From the NCBI GenBank assembly GCA_037179515.1, contig JAXCGZ010001906.1, positions 124,001 through 188,000 on the forward strand: 64,000 nt of DNA, in the 5' to 3' direction. Within the stretch, counting starts at the first letter, position 1, and every line of letters starts with the position of its first letter. Source of the DNA: Halocaridina rubra. Its lineage: Eukaryota > Arthropoda > Malacostraca > Decapoda > Atyidae. The notes under the pieces are model-generated. The model was not told the DNA's origin. It ran no database searches and saw only the letters and a program-made list of their open reading frames with translations. Below are positions 39,494 to 57,354 of the stretch, piece by piece. Made by a program: the position numbers and the translations under genes.

Positions 39494-39611
39494 CCATATA
39501 ATAACTCTTCCTCACCTCCAAAACAGAAAATCATGTAAATTGTTTGATGTAAACTAATAAACCTCAACTGAACACTTATGCTTTCCATTATCTTTACAGT
39601 TTTGCACAACC

Positions 39612-39815
39612 TCGCCTGCGGGCCAAAATAGGAAATTCCGATCACCCTCAAGAGTGAATACCACCAACAATAACAAGATTTCACCCCATCTCCTCACCAA
39701 ATAGGAAAGCCCATTTTCCCGCAAGACCGAATACCACCTACAATCAACAAAATCTTACCCCACCTGCGGGCCACAAGGGAAGGTCCGCTTACCCTCAAGG
39801 GAGAACATCAAAGAA
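39612..39815. repeat. ~75-bp tandem repeat, three degenerate copies, downstream of element B
   Basis: CCTGCGGGCCAAAATAGG (39612), TCCTCACCAAATAGG (~39690) and CCTGCGGGCCACAAGGG (~39761) each begin a unit with a CCCNCAAG(A/G)GNGAATACCACC-like middle. It may be the 3' UTR of element B. Confidence 0.65.
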
Positions 39816-40581
<766 letters not shown>

Positions 40582-40668
40582 AATTACCTAATTGATTACC
40601 TAATTGTGTTTACGGGAAAGAGCCCAAAGCTCGTATCTTCCCGTCTCTTGATCGGTTCCATTTTATAC

Positions 40669-43488
40669 TTAGTGATACTTATCATACCTGTCCTTAAAAC
40701 TATGGATTGAGATAGTATTAACTACCTCCTCGCTTAGCCAATTCCAATTATTAACCACTCTTACACTGAAAAAGTATTTTCTTACATCCTGCAAAGAAGT
40801 TTTCTTACGAAGCTTCAAACTATGACCTCTAGTTCTAGAGCCAGCCATATCAAAATATCGATCCCTATCCACTCTATCATAACCATGAAGGAATTTAAAG
40901 ACTGTCACCATATCCCCCCTCACTCTTCTAGCTTCGAGTGATGGTAAGTCTAATTCCCTCAGCCACTCATCATAACTGAGATTGCGTATTTCTGGCACCA
41001 GTTTCGTGGCATGTCTTTGAACTTTTTCAAGCTTAGCTATGTGCTTTTTCAAGTGCGGATTCCAAAAGGGGGCTGCATATTTGAGTTTTGGCTTCACATA
41101 GGTTACATAAATATTTCTGAACATTTCCTTGTCCATGTGCCTGAAGGCTACCCTTACATTTGATAAGAATGCATATGCTGCCCTTACTATGCCATTTATA
41201 TGTATTTCTGGAGACAAATCTGCCAGTATGTTTACTCCTAGATCTCTCTCATTTTCTGTCTCTTGAAGTTGTACTCCAGCCACCGAGTAGTCAAGCTTGG
41301 GCCTTCTTGCACTTGCACCCATGTTCATTACCTTACATTTTGAAGTATTGAATTTCATTAGCCACTTTTCTGACCACTCATGCAGATTATTTAGATCCTC
41401 CTGAAGTTCTCTACCATTGTTCTCGTTTTTTACTTTCTTCACAATCTTTGCATCATCTGCAAACATATTCATGAATTAATTTACAGACTCTGGTAGGTCA
41501 TTTACATATACAAGGAACAAAAGTGGCCCTTAAACTGAACCCTGTGGAACTCCACTACTAACTCTTCTCCATTCAGACACTGAGTGTCTTAGTCTAACCC
41601 TCTGTTCCCTTCCTTCTAAGTAAGTTTTTATCCATTCCAAAACATTTCCACCTATTCTAGCCATTGATTGCAGCTTCCTAAGTCTCCCATGTGGAACAGT
41701 GTCAAACGCTTTCTGGAAGTCTAGGAATATGCAATCTGCCCAGCCCTCTCTTTCCTGTAAGATTTGGCTTACCTCATCATAAAATTCTGATAAGTTTGTT
41801 ACTGTTGATCTACCTTCTCTGAAGCCATGTTGCCTCACTGACAAAAAGTTGAAGGATTCCAAGTGAAGAGAGATGTGTTTCCTTAGTAGTTTCTCCATAA
41901 CTTTGCAAACTATGCTGGTCAAGGAAACTGGTCTATAGTTCAGAGCCGTATCCCTCCTTCCCTTTTTGAAGATAGGTATCACATTTGCTTGTTTCCATCA
42001 TCTTGGAATCTCCCCCGACTCCAGTGACTCCTTAAATATGATACTTAGTGCCACTGATATTGTGTTTGCGCATTTTTGAAGCACATGAGGGGATATGTCA
42101 TCAGGACCTGTAGCTTTATGAACATATAAATCCAGCAGTGCTTTGCATATCTCTGTGGCTGTAAGGTTGATGTTCTCTAATACCGGCCCTTGAGCTTCTA
42201 TCACTGCAATCTGAGGGGGTGGGGTATTTTCTACTGTAAATACTGACTGAAACTCCTTGTTCAATTCTTTGCAGATCTCTTCAACCGGTTCAGTGATGCT
42301 TCCATCCGCTCTCTTTAGCCTTAAAACCTGTTCTTTTACCTTCAGTTTTCCTCTGATAAAGCTGTGGAAAAGCTTGGGATTTTCTTTAGCCTTCCTGGTG
42401 ATGTCCCTCTCATAGTCTCTCTCTGTCTCTCTCGTTTTACTTAGGTAGTCATTTCTTGCTCTTTTGTAGGTTTGCCAGGCATTTATGTTTTTTCTCCTCC
42501 TATACCTTTTCCAGCATTTGTCTCTCCACTCCTTAGCTCTTTTACACCCATTATCGAACCATTTCTCTCTGGCATGAATTACACCTACTTTGGTGACAGG
42601 TATGCAGCAATCTACTATCTTCCCATATTTCTCACAAAAGATGTCATACATTTCTTGTACAGATTTGTTGTAAAATAAGGTTCTCCAGTCAATAACTGCA
42701 AAAGGCTCATTCATTTTGATGTAATCTCCTTTCGGATAGTTCCTCCTCATGTCCTCAGTGTTTCTACTCTCAGGAAGAATATCTTCAATGATATACTCCA
42801 TCAACTACACACAGTGGTCACTCTTTCCAATTGGTGGTTCATGCTAAATTTTTTCAATATCCAACACATTATCTGTGAACACTAGATCAAGTAGTGATGG
42901 CTCATCCCCACCCCTGGCCCTTGTTGGTTCCATTACATGTTGGTGAAAGAAATTCCCTTGTACACAATCTAGTAATCTTGCCACGAATGAGTCCTCACCA
43001 CTGTGTGGGTCCAGATTTATCCAATCTATCTCTTTATGATTAAAGTCTCCCATAATCAAAATCCTACATTTTTTTTCCCGTGCCATGTTAACAACTGAGT
43101 TTATGACTTCAATAGTACCTATATGACTTTCCTCATAAACTTCAAGCCTATTTTGGTTCCTTGGTGGGTTGTATACAACAGTTATTATAATGCTCTCTGA
43201 CCCAGTATTTATGCGAGCAACAAGAAATTCCTTGAACTCACTTTCTATAGCCAAGTTTATTTCTTCGACTGGAATACTTTCACTTATGAGCAGTGCTATC
43301 CCTCCACCAGTCCTCTCAGATCTTTCAACCCTTAGTATTCTGAAGCCCTTAGGAATAACTGTGACACTGTTTATGTCCTCATTCAACTTAGTCTCTGTAA
43401 TTGCTACTATATCTGCCTTACTGTTGTGAATCCTATCTTTTAATTCTACTGCCTTACCAGCTAATCCATCAGCATTTGTGTATAACAA
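40669..43488 (-). pseudogene. A3 ORF2: endonuclease and CR1-like reverse transcriptase with several stops
   Basis: Endonuclease motifs LLYTNADGLAGKAV, GGGIALLIS, VYNPPRNQ and MGDFNHKEIDW; RT motifs [34 protein letters not shown] and FADD just inside the last frame (near 41460). In-frame stops lie at 42844-42846, just upstream of 42804, at 41998-42000 (TGA), 41530-41532 (TAA) and about 41473. The TGA at 41998 sits in the same codon as the only stop of A6. Confidence 0.85.
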
Positions 43489-43490
43489 TC

Positions 43491-44569
43491 TTAATGAGGC
43501 CCCATCCCCTGATCTTCTGTCATTATTTTCTTTATCTCCCCTTTGTCTGGAAGAACTCTGTAATAAAAATTTTTCTTCTCTTCTTCATTTCTTTTATCAT
43601 TTAACCTTCTTGCCTCTTGCAACAAGTTTTTGATCTTTCCCATCTCTTCCTGTGTTCTGTATCGTCTAATGAACACTTCTTTGAATTCTTGAAGGTCTTT
43701 TAGACTTTTTTTCTCAACAATATTTCCCTACATGTTTCCCCTCTCTCAAAGTTTACTTTTGTTGGTCTCGGCTTTCCTTCCCTCGAATATTTACCTAGTT
43801 GGTGTATGTTTACAATATCCTCAGGACCACATACTACTCCAAGCTTTCTTATCAGGTCTACAACCCTAGCTTTATTTTCTTCAAGTCTCCCCTGCCATGT
43901 TGGCTCCTGGGATTCGCTTATGCTTGAGATTACCACTGTCTTCTCCTTATCAAGTGCCTGTTTGATGAGTGGGTTTGACCTTTCCATCACAACGTCTTTC
44001 ATTTTTTCGATTACTGTATCTTTATAGTCAACTGTTTGTATGTTTTCCAGTGCCACCACCTTTACAGCCTCTTTTACTGCCACATTCCCCTTTAGTGCAT
44101 CAGCAAAGGAAGTTTTCATGGCATCATTTTCCATATTCAGCTCCTGGAACTCTTTTCTGAACTGTTCAATGTTTTCCTTAATCTGCACATTCGAAGCAGC
44201 AATCTCGTCTCTCTCAGAAGAGAGCAGTGAACTAACATCTAATTCCTTTAGGTTGTCATTCAGCTGTTTGTTTTTATCTTCTTGATTAGAAATTCTAGAT
44301 TCTAGTTGACTCTTTTCCTCTTCCAGCTTCTTTATTCTTTTTTCTAGTTCCTTTCTCTCCTGCCCTTGTGCTTTATTTGCTTCCTCCAAAGATCTTATTT
44401 GCTCTCTGAGTGTTTCATTCTCTTTCATTTCTCCATCCATATTCCGAATTTTTTCATCAAGGCTTATAACCATTGCCTCTAAATTCTTGATTTTCTGTTT
44501 AAGTCTCCTAATGGCTACCCCTCCTACCGACCCATGGATGGGAGAGGTTTGGGACAGAGATGGCGTCAT
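43491..44569 (-). pseudogene. A3 ORF1: coiled-coil plus RNA-binding domain, one late frameshift
   Basis: ATG at 44569. Residues ~20-150 are a strong Glu/Lys coiled coil (KIKNLEAMVISLDEKIRNMD). Residues ~200-285 (VVISSISESQEP, DLIRKLGVVCGPEDIVNIHQ, GKPRPTKVNF) resemble the RRM-like core of LINE ORF1 proteins. The 289-codon frame ends at a stop just after a run of seven A's (43700-43720), where A2 has eight. The original C-terminus (EEMGKIKNLLQEARR to MGPH) is readable in another frame at 43676-43491. This is the best ORF1 in the window. Confidence 0.75.
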
Positions 44570-44657
44570 TTTTATGTTCTCCCTCTCACAGAATATAGAA
44601 AGAAGACGAGAGAGGAAAAAAAAAGAGAAAAACTTTTAATTAAGCTTCACACAGAAT

Positions 44658-47538
44658 GTGATTACCTAATTGTGATTACCTAATTGTGTTTACTGGAAAG
44701 AGCCCAAAGCTCGTATCTTCCCGTCTCCTGATCGGTTCCATTTTATACTTAGTGATACTTATCATACCTGTCCTTAAAACTATGGATTGAGATAGCATTA
44801 ACTACCTCCTCGCTTAGCCAATTCCAATTATCAACTACTCTTACACTGAAAAAGTATTTCCTTACATCCTGCAAAGAAGTTTTCTTACGAAGCTTCAAAT
44901 TATGACCTCTAGTTCTAGAGCCAGCTATATCAAAATATCGATCCCTATCCACTCTATCATAACCATGAAGGAATTTAAAGACTGTCACCATATCCCCCCT
45001 CATTCTTCCAGCTTCGAGTGAGATTGCGTATTTCTGGCACCAGTTTCGTGGCATGTCTTTGAACTTTATCAAGCTTAGCTATGTGCTTTTTCAAGTGCGG
45101 ATTCCAAAAGGGGGCTGCATATTCGAGTTTTGGCTTCAGATAGGTTACATAAATATTTCTGAACATTTCCTTGCCCATGTGCCTGAAGGCTACCCTTACA
45201 TTTGATAAGAATGCATATGCTGCCCTTACTATGCCATTTATATGTATTTCTGGAGACAAATCTGCCAGTATGTTTACTCCTAGATCTCTCTCATTTTCTG
45301 TCTCTTGAAGTTGTACTCCAGCCACCGAGTAGTCAAGCTTGGGCCTTCTTGCACTTGTACCCATTCTCATTACCTTACATTTTGATGCATTGAATTTCAT
45401 TAGCCACTTTTCTGACCACTCATGCAGATTATTTAGATCCTCCTGAAGTTCTCTCCCATTGTTCTAGTTTTTTACTTTCTTCACAATCTTTGCATCATCT
45501 GCAAACCTATTCATGAATGAATATACAGACTTTGGTAGGTCATTTACATATACAAGGAACAAAAGTGGCCCTAAAACTGAACCCTGTGGAACTCCACTAC
45601 TAACTCTTCTCCATTCAGACACTGAGTGTCTTACTCTAACCCTTTGTTCCCTTCCTTCTAATTAAGTTTTTATCCATTCCAAAATATTTCCATCTATTCT
45701 AGCCATTGCTTGCTGCTTCCTAATAAGTCTCCCATGTGGAACAGTGTCAAACGAAGTCTAGGAATATGCAATCTGCCCAGCCCTCTCATTCCTGTAAGAT
45801 TCGGCTTACCTCATCATAAAATTCTATTAAGTTTGTTACTGTTGATCTACCTTCTCTGAAGCCATGTTGCCTCACTGACAAAAAGTTGAAGTATTCCAAG
45901 TGAAGAGAGATATGTTTCCTTAGTAGTTTTTCCATAACTTTGCAAACTATGCTGGTCAAGGAAACTGGTCTATAGCTTAGAGCCGTATCCCTCCTTCCCT
46001 TTTTGAAGATAGGTATCACATTTGCTTGTTTCCAGCATCTTGGAATCTCCCCAGACTCCAGTAAATTTTTAAATATGATACTTAGTGCCACTGATATTGA
46101 GTTTGCGCATTTTTGAAGCACATGAGGGGATATGTCATCAGGACCTGTAGCTTTATGAACATCTAAATCCATCAGCGCTTTGCATACCTCTGTGGCTGTA
46201 AGGTCAATGTTCTCTGATACTGGCCCTTGAGCCTCTATCTCTGCAATCTGAGGGGGTGGGGTATTTTCTACTGTAAATACTGACTGAAACTCCTTGTTCA
46301 ATTCTTTTCAGATCTCTTCATCCGGTTCAGTGATGCTTCCATCTGCTCTCTTTAGCCTTAAAACCTGCTCTTTTACCTTCAGTTTTCCTCTGATAAAGCT
46401 GTGGAAAAGCTTGGGATTTTCTTTAGCCTTCCTGGTGATGTCCCTCTCATCGTCTCTCTCTGCATCTCTCGTTTTACTTAGGTAGTCATTTCTTGCTCTT
46501 TTGTAGGTTTTCGAGGCATTTATGTTTTTTCTCCTCCTATACCTTTCCCAGCATTTTTCTCTCCACCCCTTAACTCTTTTACACTCATTATCGAACCATT
46601 TCTCTCTGGCATGAATTACACCTACTTTGGTGACAGGTATGCAGCAATCTACTATCTTCCCATATTTCTCACAAAAGATGTCATACATTTCTTGTACGGA
46701 TTTGTTGTAAAATAAGGTTCTCCAGTCAACAACTGCAAAATGCTCATTCATTTTGATGTAATCTCCTTTTGGATAGCTCCTCCTCATGTCCTCAGTGCCT
46801 CTACTCTCAGGCAAAATATCTTCAATGATATACTCCATCAACAACACACAGTGGTCACTCTTTCCAATTGGTGGTTCATACTCAATTTTTTCAATATCCA
46901 ACACATTATCTGTGAATACTATATCAAGCAGTGATGGCTCATCCCCACCCCTGGCCCTCGTTGGTTCCATTACATGTTGGTGTAGGAAATTCCCTTGTAA
47001 GCAATCTAGGAATCTTGCCCCGAATAAGTCCTCACCACTGTGTGGGTCAAGATTTATCCAAGCTATCTCTTTATGATTAAAATCTCCCATAATCAAAATC
47101 CTACATTTTTTTTCCAATCCCACGTTTAACAACTGAGTTTATGACTTCAATAGTACCTATATGACTTTCCTCATAAACTTCAAGCTTACTCTGGTTCCTT
47201 GGTGGGTTATATACAACAGTTATTATAGTGCTCTCTGACCCAGTATTTATGCGAGCAACAAGAAATTCCTTGAACTCACTTTCAATAGCCAAGTTTGCTT
47301 CTTAAGCTTGAATCCTTTCACTTATGAGCAGTGCTATCCCTTCACCAGTCCTCTCGGAACTTTCAACACTTAATATTCTGAAGCCCATAGGAAAAACTGT
47401 GACACTGTTTATGTCCTCACTCAACTTAGTCTCTGTACTTGCTAACATATCTGCCTTACTGTTGTGAATCCTATGTTTTAATTCTACTGCCTTACCAGTT
47501 AATCCATCAACATTTGTGTATAACAATCTTAATGAGGC
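44658..47538 (-). mobile_element. A-family CR1-like element, copy A4 (5'-truncated)
   Basis: Minus strand. It starts inside the ORF1/ORF2 junction (GCCTCATTAAGATTG, 47538) and runs to a 3' tail of two AATTAGGTAATCACA-type repeats that directly abut the 5' end of A3. No ORF1. Confidence 0.87.
44749..47526 (-). pseudogene. A4 ORF2: endonuclease and reverse transcriptase, multiply broken
   Basis: Readable pieces: endonuclease 47526-47302 and 47292-47101 (TAA at 47302-47304; frameshift near 47130), EN end and linker 47132-46308 (TGA at 46308), RT start 46301-45786 (NYRP read as SYRPVSLTS), a deletion near 45755 that removes part of the KAFDTVP block, and a C-terminal part 45400-44749 with a ~30-bp deletion near 45020. 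FADD is changed to LQMMQR-like noise by frame loss. Dead copy. Confidence 0.8.
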
Positions 47539-47672
47539 GTGTGTGATTACTTAATTGTGATTACCTAATTGTGTTTACGGGAAAGAGCCCAAAGCTCGTA
47601 TCTTCCCGTCTCCTGATCGCTTCCATTTCATACTTAGTGATGCTTATCATACCTGTCCTTAAAACTATGGAT

Positions 47673-50455
47673 TCAGATAGCATTAACTACCTCCTCGCTT
47701 AGCCATTTCCAATTATCAACTACTCTTACACTGAAAAAGTATTTCCTTACATCCTGCAAAGAAGTTTTCTTGCCAAGCTTCAAACTATGACCTCTAGTTC
47801 TAGAGCCAGCCATATCAAAATATCGATCCCTATCCACTCTATCATAACCATGAAGGAATTTAAAGACTGTCACCATATCCCCCCTCACTCTTCTAGCTTC
47901 GAGTGATGGTAAGTCTAATTCCCTCAGCCTCTCATCATAATTGAGATTACATATTTCTGGCACCAGTTTCGTGGCATGTCTTTAAACCTTTTCAAGCCTA
48001 GCTATGTGCTTTTCCAAGTGTGGAATCCAAAAGGGGGCTGCATATTTGAGTTTTGGCCTCACATAGGTTACATAAATATTTCTGAACATTTCCTTGTTCA
48101 TGTGCCTGAAGGCTACCCTTACATTTGATAAGAATGCATATGCTGCCCTTACTATGCCATTTATATGTATTTCTGGAGACAAACCTGCCAGTATGGTTAC
48201 TCCTAGATCTCTCTCATTTTCTGTCTCTTGAAGTTGTACCCCAGCCACCGAGTAGTCAAGCTTGGGCCTTCTTGCACTTGTACCCATTCTCATTACCTTA
48301 CATTTTGAAGTATTGAATTTCATTAGCCACTTTTCTGACCACTCATGCAGATTATTTAGATCCTCCTGAAGTTCTCTACCATTGTTCTCGTTTTTTACTT
48401 TCTTCACAATCTTTGCATCATCTGCAAACATATTCATGAATGAATTTACAGACTCTGGTAGGTCATTTACATATGCAAGGAACAAAAGTGGCCCTAAAAC
48501 TGAACCCTGTGGATCTCCACTACTAACTCTTCTCCATTCAGACACTGAGTGTCTTACTCTAACCCTCTGTTCCCTTCCTCCTAAGTAAGTTTTTATCCAT
48601 TCCAAAACATTTCCACCTATTCTAGCCATTGCTTGAAGCTTTCCAATAAGTCTCCCATGTGGAACAGTGTCAAACACTTTCTGGAAGTCTAGGAATATGC
48701 AATCTGCCCAGCCCTCTCTTTCCTGTAAGATTCGGCTTACCTCATCATAAAATTCTAATAAGTTTGTTACTGTTGATCTACCTTCTCTGAATCCATGTTG
48801 CCTCACTGACAAAATGTTGAAGGATTCCAAGTGAAGAGAGATATGTTTCCTTAGTAGTTTCTCCATAACTTTGCAAACTATGCTGGTCAAGGAAACTGGT
48901 CTATAGCTTAGAGCCGTATCCCTCCTTCCCTTTTTGAAGATAGGTATCACATTTGCTTGTTTCCAGCATCTTGGAATCTCCACTGACTACAGTGACTTTT
49001 TAAATATGATACTTAGTGCCACTGATATTGAGTTTGCGCATTTTTGAAGCACATGAGGGGATATGTCATCAGGACCAGTAGCTTTATGAACATATAAATC
49101 CATCAGCGCATTGCATATCTCTGTGGCTGTAAGGTTGATGTTCTCTAATAATGGCCCTTGAGCTTCTATCTCTGCAATCTGAGGGGGTGGGGTATTTTCT
49201 ACTGTAAATACTGACTGAAACTCCTTGTTCAATTCTTTGCAGATCTCTTCATCCATCTCAGTGATGTTTCCATCCGCTCTCTTTTGCCTTAAAACCTGTT
49301 CTTTTACCTTCAGTTTTACTCTGATAAAGCTGTGGAAAAGCTTGGGATTTTCTTTAGCCTTCCTGGTGATGTCCCTCTCATAGTCTCTCTCTGCCTCTCT
49401 CCTTTTACTTAGGTAGTCATTTCTTGCTCTTTTGTAGGTTTGCCAGGCATTTATGTTTTTTCTCCTCCTATGCCTTTTCCAGCATTTGTCTCTCCACTCC
49501 TTAGCTCTTTTACACCCATTATTGAACCATTTCTCTCTGGCATGAATTACACCTACTTTGGTGACAGGTATGCAGCAATCTATTATCTTCCCATATTTCT
49601 CACAAAAGATGTCATACATTTCTTGTACGGATTTGTTGTAAAATAAGGTTCTCCAGTCAATAACTGCAAAAACTCATTCATTTGGATGTAATCTCCTTTT
49701 GGATAGTTCCTCCTCATGTCCTCAGTGCCTCTACTCTCATGAAGAATATCTTCAATGATATACTCCATCAACATCACACAGTGGTCACTCTTTCCAATTG
49801 GTGGTTCATGCTCAATTTTTTCAATATCCAGCACATTATCTGTGAATACTAGATCAAGTCGTGATGGCTCATCCCAACCCCTGGCCCTTGTTGGTTCCAT
49901 TACATGTTGGTGTTGGAAATTCCCTTGTACGCAATCTAGGAATCTTGCCCCGAATGAGTCCTCACCACTGTGTGGGTGAAGATTTATCCAGTCTATCTGT
50001 TTATGATTAAAATCTCCCATAATTAAAATCCTACATTTTTTTTCCTGTGTCATGTTAACAACTGAGTTTATGACTTCAATAGTACCTATATGACTTTCCT
50101 CATAAACTTCAAGCCTATTCTGGTTCCCTGGTGGGTTATATACAACAGTTATGATAATGCTCTCTGACCCAGTATTTATGCGAGCAACAAGAAATTCCTT
50201 GAATTCACTTTCTATAGCCAAGTTTATTTCTTCAACTTGAATCCTTTCACTTATGAGCAGTGCTATCCCTCCACCAGTCCTCTCAGATCTTTCAACCCTT
50301 AGTATTCTGAAGCCCTGAGGAAAAAATGTGACACTGTTTATGTCCTCACTCAACTTAGTCTCTGTAATTGCTACTATATCTGCCTTACTGTTGTGAATCC
50401 TATCTTTTAATTCTACTGCCTTACCAGCTAATCCATCAACATTTGTGTATAACAA
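47673..50455 (-). pseudogene. A5 ORF2: endonuclease and reverse transcriptase, frameshifted
   Basis: Endonuclease 50455-49583 (LLYTNVDGLAGKAV, GGGIALLIS, MGDFNHKQIDW). A 1-bp change near 49675 shifts the frame to the linker and RT start (49619-48987). Another lesion near 48985 lies at the RCWKQ block. The RT core 48983-47982 is intact, with [40 protein letters not shown] and FADD, and the last part is 47963-47673. VPQGS is changed to DPQGS. Confidence 0.82.
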
Positions 50456-50519
50456 TCTTAATGAGACCCCATCCCCTGATCTTCTGTCATTATCTTCTTT
50501 ATCTCCCCTTTGTTTGGAA

Positions 50520-51539
50520 GAACTCTGAAATGAAAATTTTTCTTCTCTTCTTCATTCCTTTCCTCATTTAACCTTCTTGCCTCTTGCAACAAGTTTTTGA
50601 TCTTTCCCATCTCTTCCTGTGTTTTGTATCGTCTAATGAGAACATCTTTGAATTCTTGAAGGTCTTTTAGAATTATTCTTTCTCAACAATATTTCCCTAC
50701 ATGTTTCCCCTCTCTCAATGGTTACTTTTGTTGGTCTCGGCTTTCCTTCCCTCGAATATTTACCTAGTTGGTGTATGTTTACAATATCCTCAGGACCACA
50801 AACTACTCCAAGTTTTCTTATCAGGTCTACAACCCTAGCTTTATTTTCTTCAAGTCTCCCCTGCCATGTTGGCTCCTGGGATTCGTTTATGCCTGAGATT
50901 ACCACTGTCTTCTCCTTATCAAGTGCCTGTTTGATGAGTGGGTTTGCCTTTTGCATCACAGCGTCTTTCATTTTTTCGATTACTGTCTCTTTATAGTCAA
51001 CTGTTTGTATGTTTTCCAGTGCCACCACCTTTACAGCCTCTTTTACTGCCACATTCCCCTTTAGTGCATCAGCAAAGGAAGTTTTCATGACATCATTTTC
51101 CATATTCAGCTCCTGGAACTCTTTTCTGAACTGCTCAATGTTTTCCTTAATCTGGACATTCCAAGCAGCAATCTCGTCTCTCTCAGAAGAGAGCAGTGAA
51201 CTAACATCTAATTCCTTTTAGGTTGTCATTCAGCTGTTTGTTTTTATCTTCTTGTTTAAAAATTCTAGTTTCTAGTTGACTCTTTTCCCCTTCCAGCTTC
51301 TTTATTCTTTTTTCTAGTTCCTTTCTCTCCTGCTCTTGTGCTTTATTTGCTTCCTACAAAGATCTTATTTGCTCTCTGAGTGTTTCATTCTCTTTCATTT
51401 CTCCATCCATATTCCGAATTTTTTCATCAAGGCTTACAACCATTGCCTCTATATTCTTGATTTTCTGTTTAAGTCTCCTAATGGCTACCCCTCCTCCCGA
51501 ACCATGGATGGGAGAGGTTCGGGACAGAGATGGCGTCAT
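50520..51539 (-). pseudogene. A5 ORF1, broken
   Basis: ATG at 51539; the coiled coil starts (RRLKQKIKNIEAMV) and hits TAG at 51354-51356. The middle is readable after a frame break near 51215, and the RNA-binding domain lies at 51103-50633 (VVISGINESQEP, KLGVVCGPEDIVN). The frame is lost near 50675 in an A-rich run, the same weak point as in A3. Confidence 0.72.
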
Positions 51540-51652
51540 TTTTATGTTCTCCCTCTCACAGAATATAGAAAGAAGAAGCGAAAGAGAAAAAAAAGAGAGA
51601 AAAACTTTTATTTAAGCTTCACACAGAATTTTTATATCTCCATATAAGTGTG

Positions 51653-55614
<3,962 letters not shown>

Positions 55615-55980
55615 TATAGTTCAATGCTTACAAGATATCAAGATTACCACAATATCATTGAAGGTAACAAAATAGGCCAAAGTCATTAATTTTCAAGCAA
55701 TTTTATGTATCGAAAATGAACAGACCAAAAGTATCACACTAGACGAAAAAGGCGGCAATTCAGAGTCAGTGTTGCCATAAAGCCAAAACAACGTACAGTT
55801 CGTTATGACAAAAAGAAGCAAAATTAAGGGATCAGTTTAGAACAACAACAAAATTATTAATAAATATAGTGAAAATATATATATCAATTAATAAATAAAT
55901 TAATATATAAATAAAGAAGACATATATCATACCATTACAACACTCCAAATAAGGGAAAGAAAATACACTATGCCACTACA
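55615..55980 (-). repeat. 3' LTR of element E
   Basis: On the minus strand it starts TGTAGTGGCATAGTG (55980) and ends CATTGAACTATA (55615). The 3' terminus TA is not the usual CA. The purine-rich GGCAGTGGAGTGT upstream may be the polypurine tract. Confidence 0.85.
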
Positions 55981-56082
55981 ACACTCCACTGCCAGTACAG
56001 GAGTACATTAGTTTTTAACACTGATAATAGAAAATATAGATATATAATATATATGTGGAGACATAGATAAAAAAAATACAAA

Positions 56083-57354
56083 TTAATAATATACATAATC
56101 AGGGTTACGATTAAATCTAACTCGACGAGATTTCGTAACAACAGATTGAGGTATTTTCTCTTCAATAACATCTTCATTATCAATATTTTCAGTAATAGAT
56201 GCACTACTAGGAATTAATGTATCAGAATCTGTGTCATTTGTGGAATTAGAATCAGAAAAATCATTATTTACACTTGGTTCAATCACATCAGAATTGACAG
56301 CCTCTGACACAGAATCATTATTTACAGTTGGTTCTGTCTCATTAGAACTGATAGTTTTTGGTATTGAGGCAGGTTTCAATCTATATACAGATACAGTAGT
56401 TAAATTTCCAGAGAGCTGACGTAGAATAAAATATTTATCACCACGTTCCACAACTTCAAGTGGACCAAAGTAGGGAGCCTCTAAAGGGCGACGTACACAA
56501 TCCACTCTAACCCAAACATGTGTACATGATTCAAGATCTTTTGGAACATAAGGTTTAACAGAGGATGAATGAAGGTATCCATAAGAGGATTCAGAAAAAT
56601 CTAATTCACGCATTCGAGATACAAATTCAGAGACAATTTCTTTTTGTTGTGCAAAGGAAGGAATTTCAGTTGTTACCATGATTTTAGGACTAAGTAGCAT
56701 ACTTCCTGTTACCAAAGTAAATGGAGAAACTCCAGACTCTGTAGGGACACATCTTAAACCTAAAAGTACTATTGGTAAAGAAGCAAACCAATCATCTTTA
56801 CGTGCCATCAGAGATACTTTCAATACTCTATGTGATCTTTCAACCATGCCATTGGATTGAGGGTGATACGAAGTGGTACGCAGTCTATGAAATCCAATTA
56901 TAGGGGAAAGTTGCTGAAATAATGCAGATTCAAACTGAGCACCTCTATCAGTAAAAACATATAATGGCACTCCAAAACGAGATACCCAACCTTTAATAAA
57001 AGCAAAAGCAACAGTGGTAGCAGAAATATCTGTGATGGGGATGGCTTCCAACCATCTAGTAGATCTGTCAATACAGGTAAGAACGTATTGTTCTGGTGCT
57101 GTAAAAGACTGACCAGGGACTTTACTAGGAGGGAGAGGACCAACAATATCTAAATGTACAAATTCAAATCTCCCAAAAGGTGCTGTAAAATTTGTAATAG
57201 GAGCACGGGTATGGTGGTGCACTTTAACTTGCTGACAAGAAGTACACTCTTTAGTCCAACTTCGAATATCTCGATCCATATTAGGCCAAAAGTACCTAGC
57301 TTTGATAAGGCGCAACATACCTTTGACTCTTGGATGTGAAAAGTTATGCATAAG
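56083..57354 (-). pseudogene. Element E pol, integrase domain
   Basis: The frame follows directly in phase after TAA 57355-57357. The zinc domain has HNFSHPRVK and CTSCQQ. Catalytic residues: D in HLDIVGPLPP (~57155), D in FTDRGAQF (~56950), E in GMVERSH (~56845). A C-terminal tail with WVRVDCVRRPLEAPYFGPLE, typical of Gypsy integrases, is followed by a Ser/Asn/Thr-rich repeat region with SVNNDF and TVNNDS and a final basic RRVRFNRNPDYV. All three acidic residues are present. Confidence 0.85.

Larger units (their letters stand above)
27478..39600 (+). mobile_element. Element B: I-like non-LTR retrotransposon with RNase H, split by LTR element C
   Basis: The 5' part (27478-28834) has an endonuclease and linker. 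The 3' part (37071-39600) has the RT, an RNase H domain and a C-terminal cysteine-containing segment. The two parts join in meaning once the 8.2-kb LTR element and one copy of the GCCAT target duplication are set aside. EN-RT-RNase H in one ORF is the I-clade layout. B must be older than C. Confidence 0.85.
47539..51640 (-). mobile_element. A-family CR1-like element, copy A5 (full length)
   Basis: Minus strand. It starts near CTTATATGGAGATATAAAAA (51640), as A2 does, with ORF1, ORF2 and a 3' tail of AATTAGGTAATCACAATTAAG-like repeats that abut A4's truncated 5' end. Upstream lies (CA)n/(TA)n. Confidence 0.88.
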
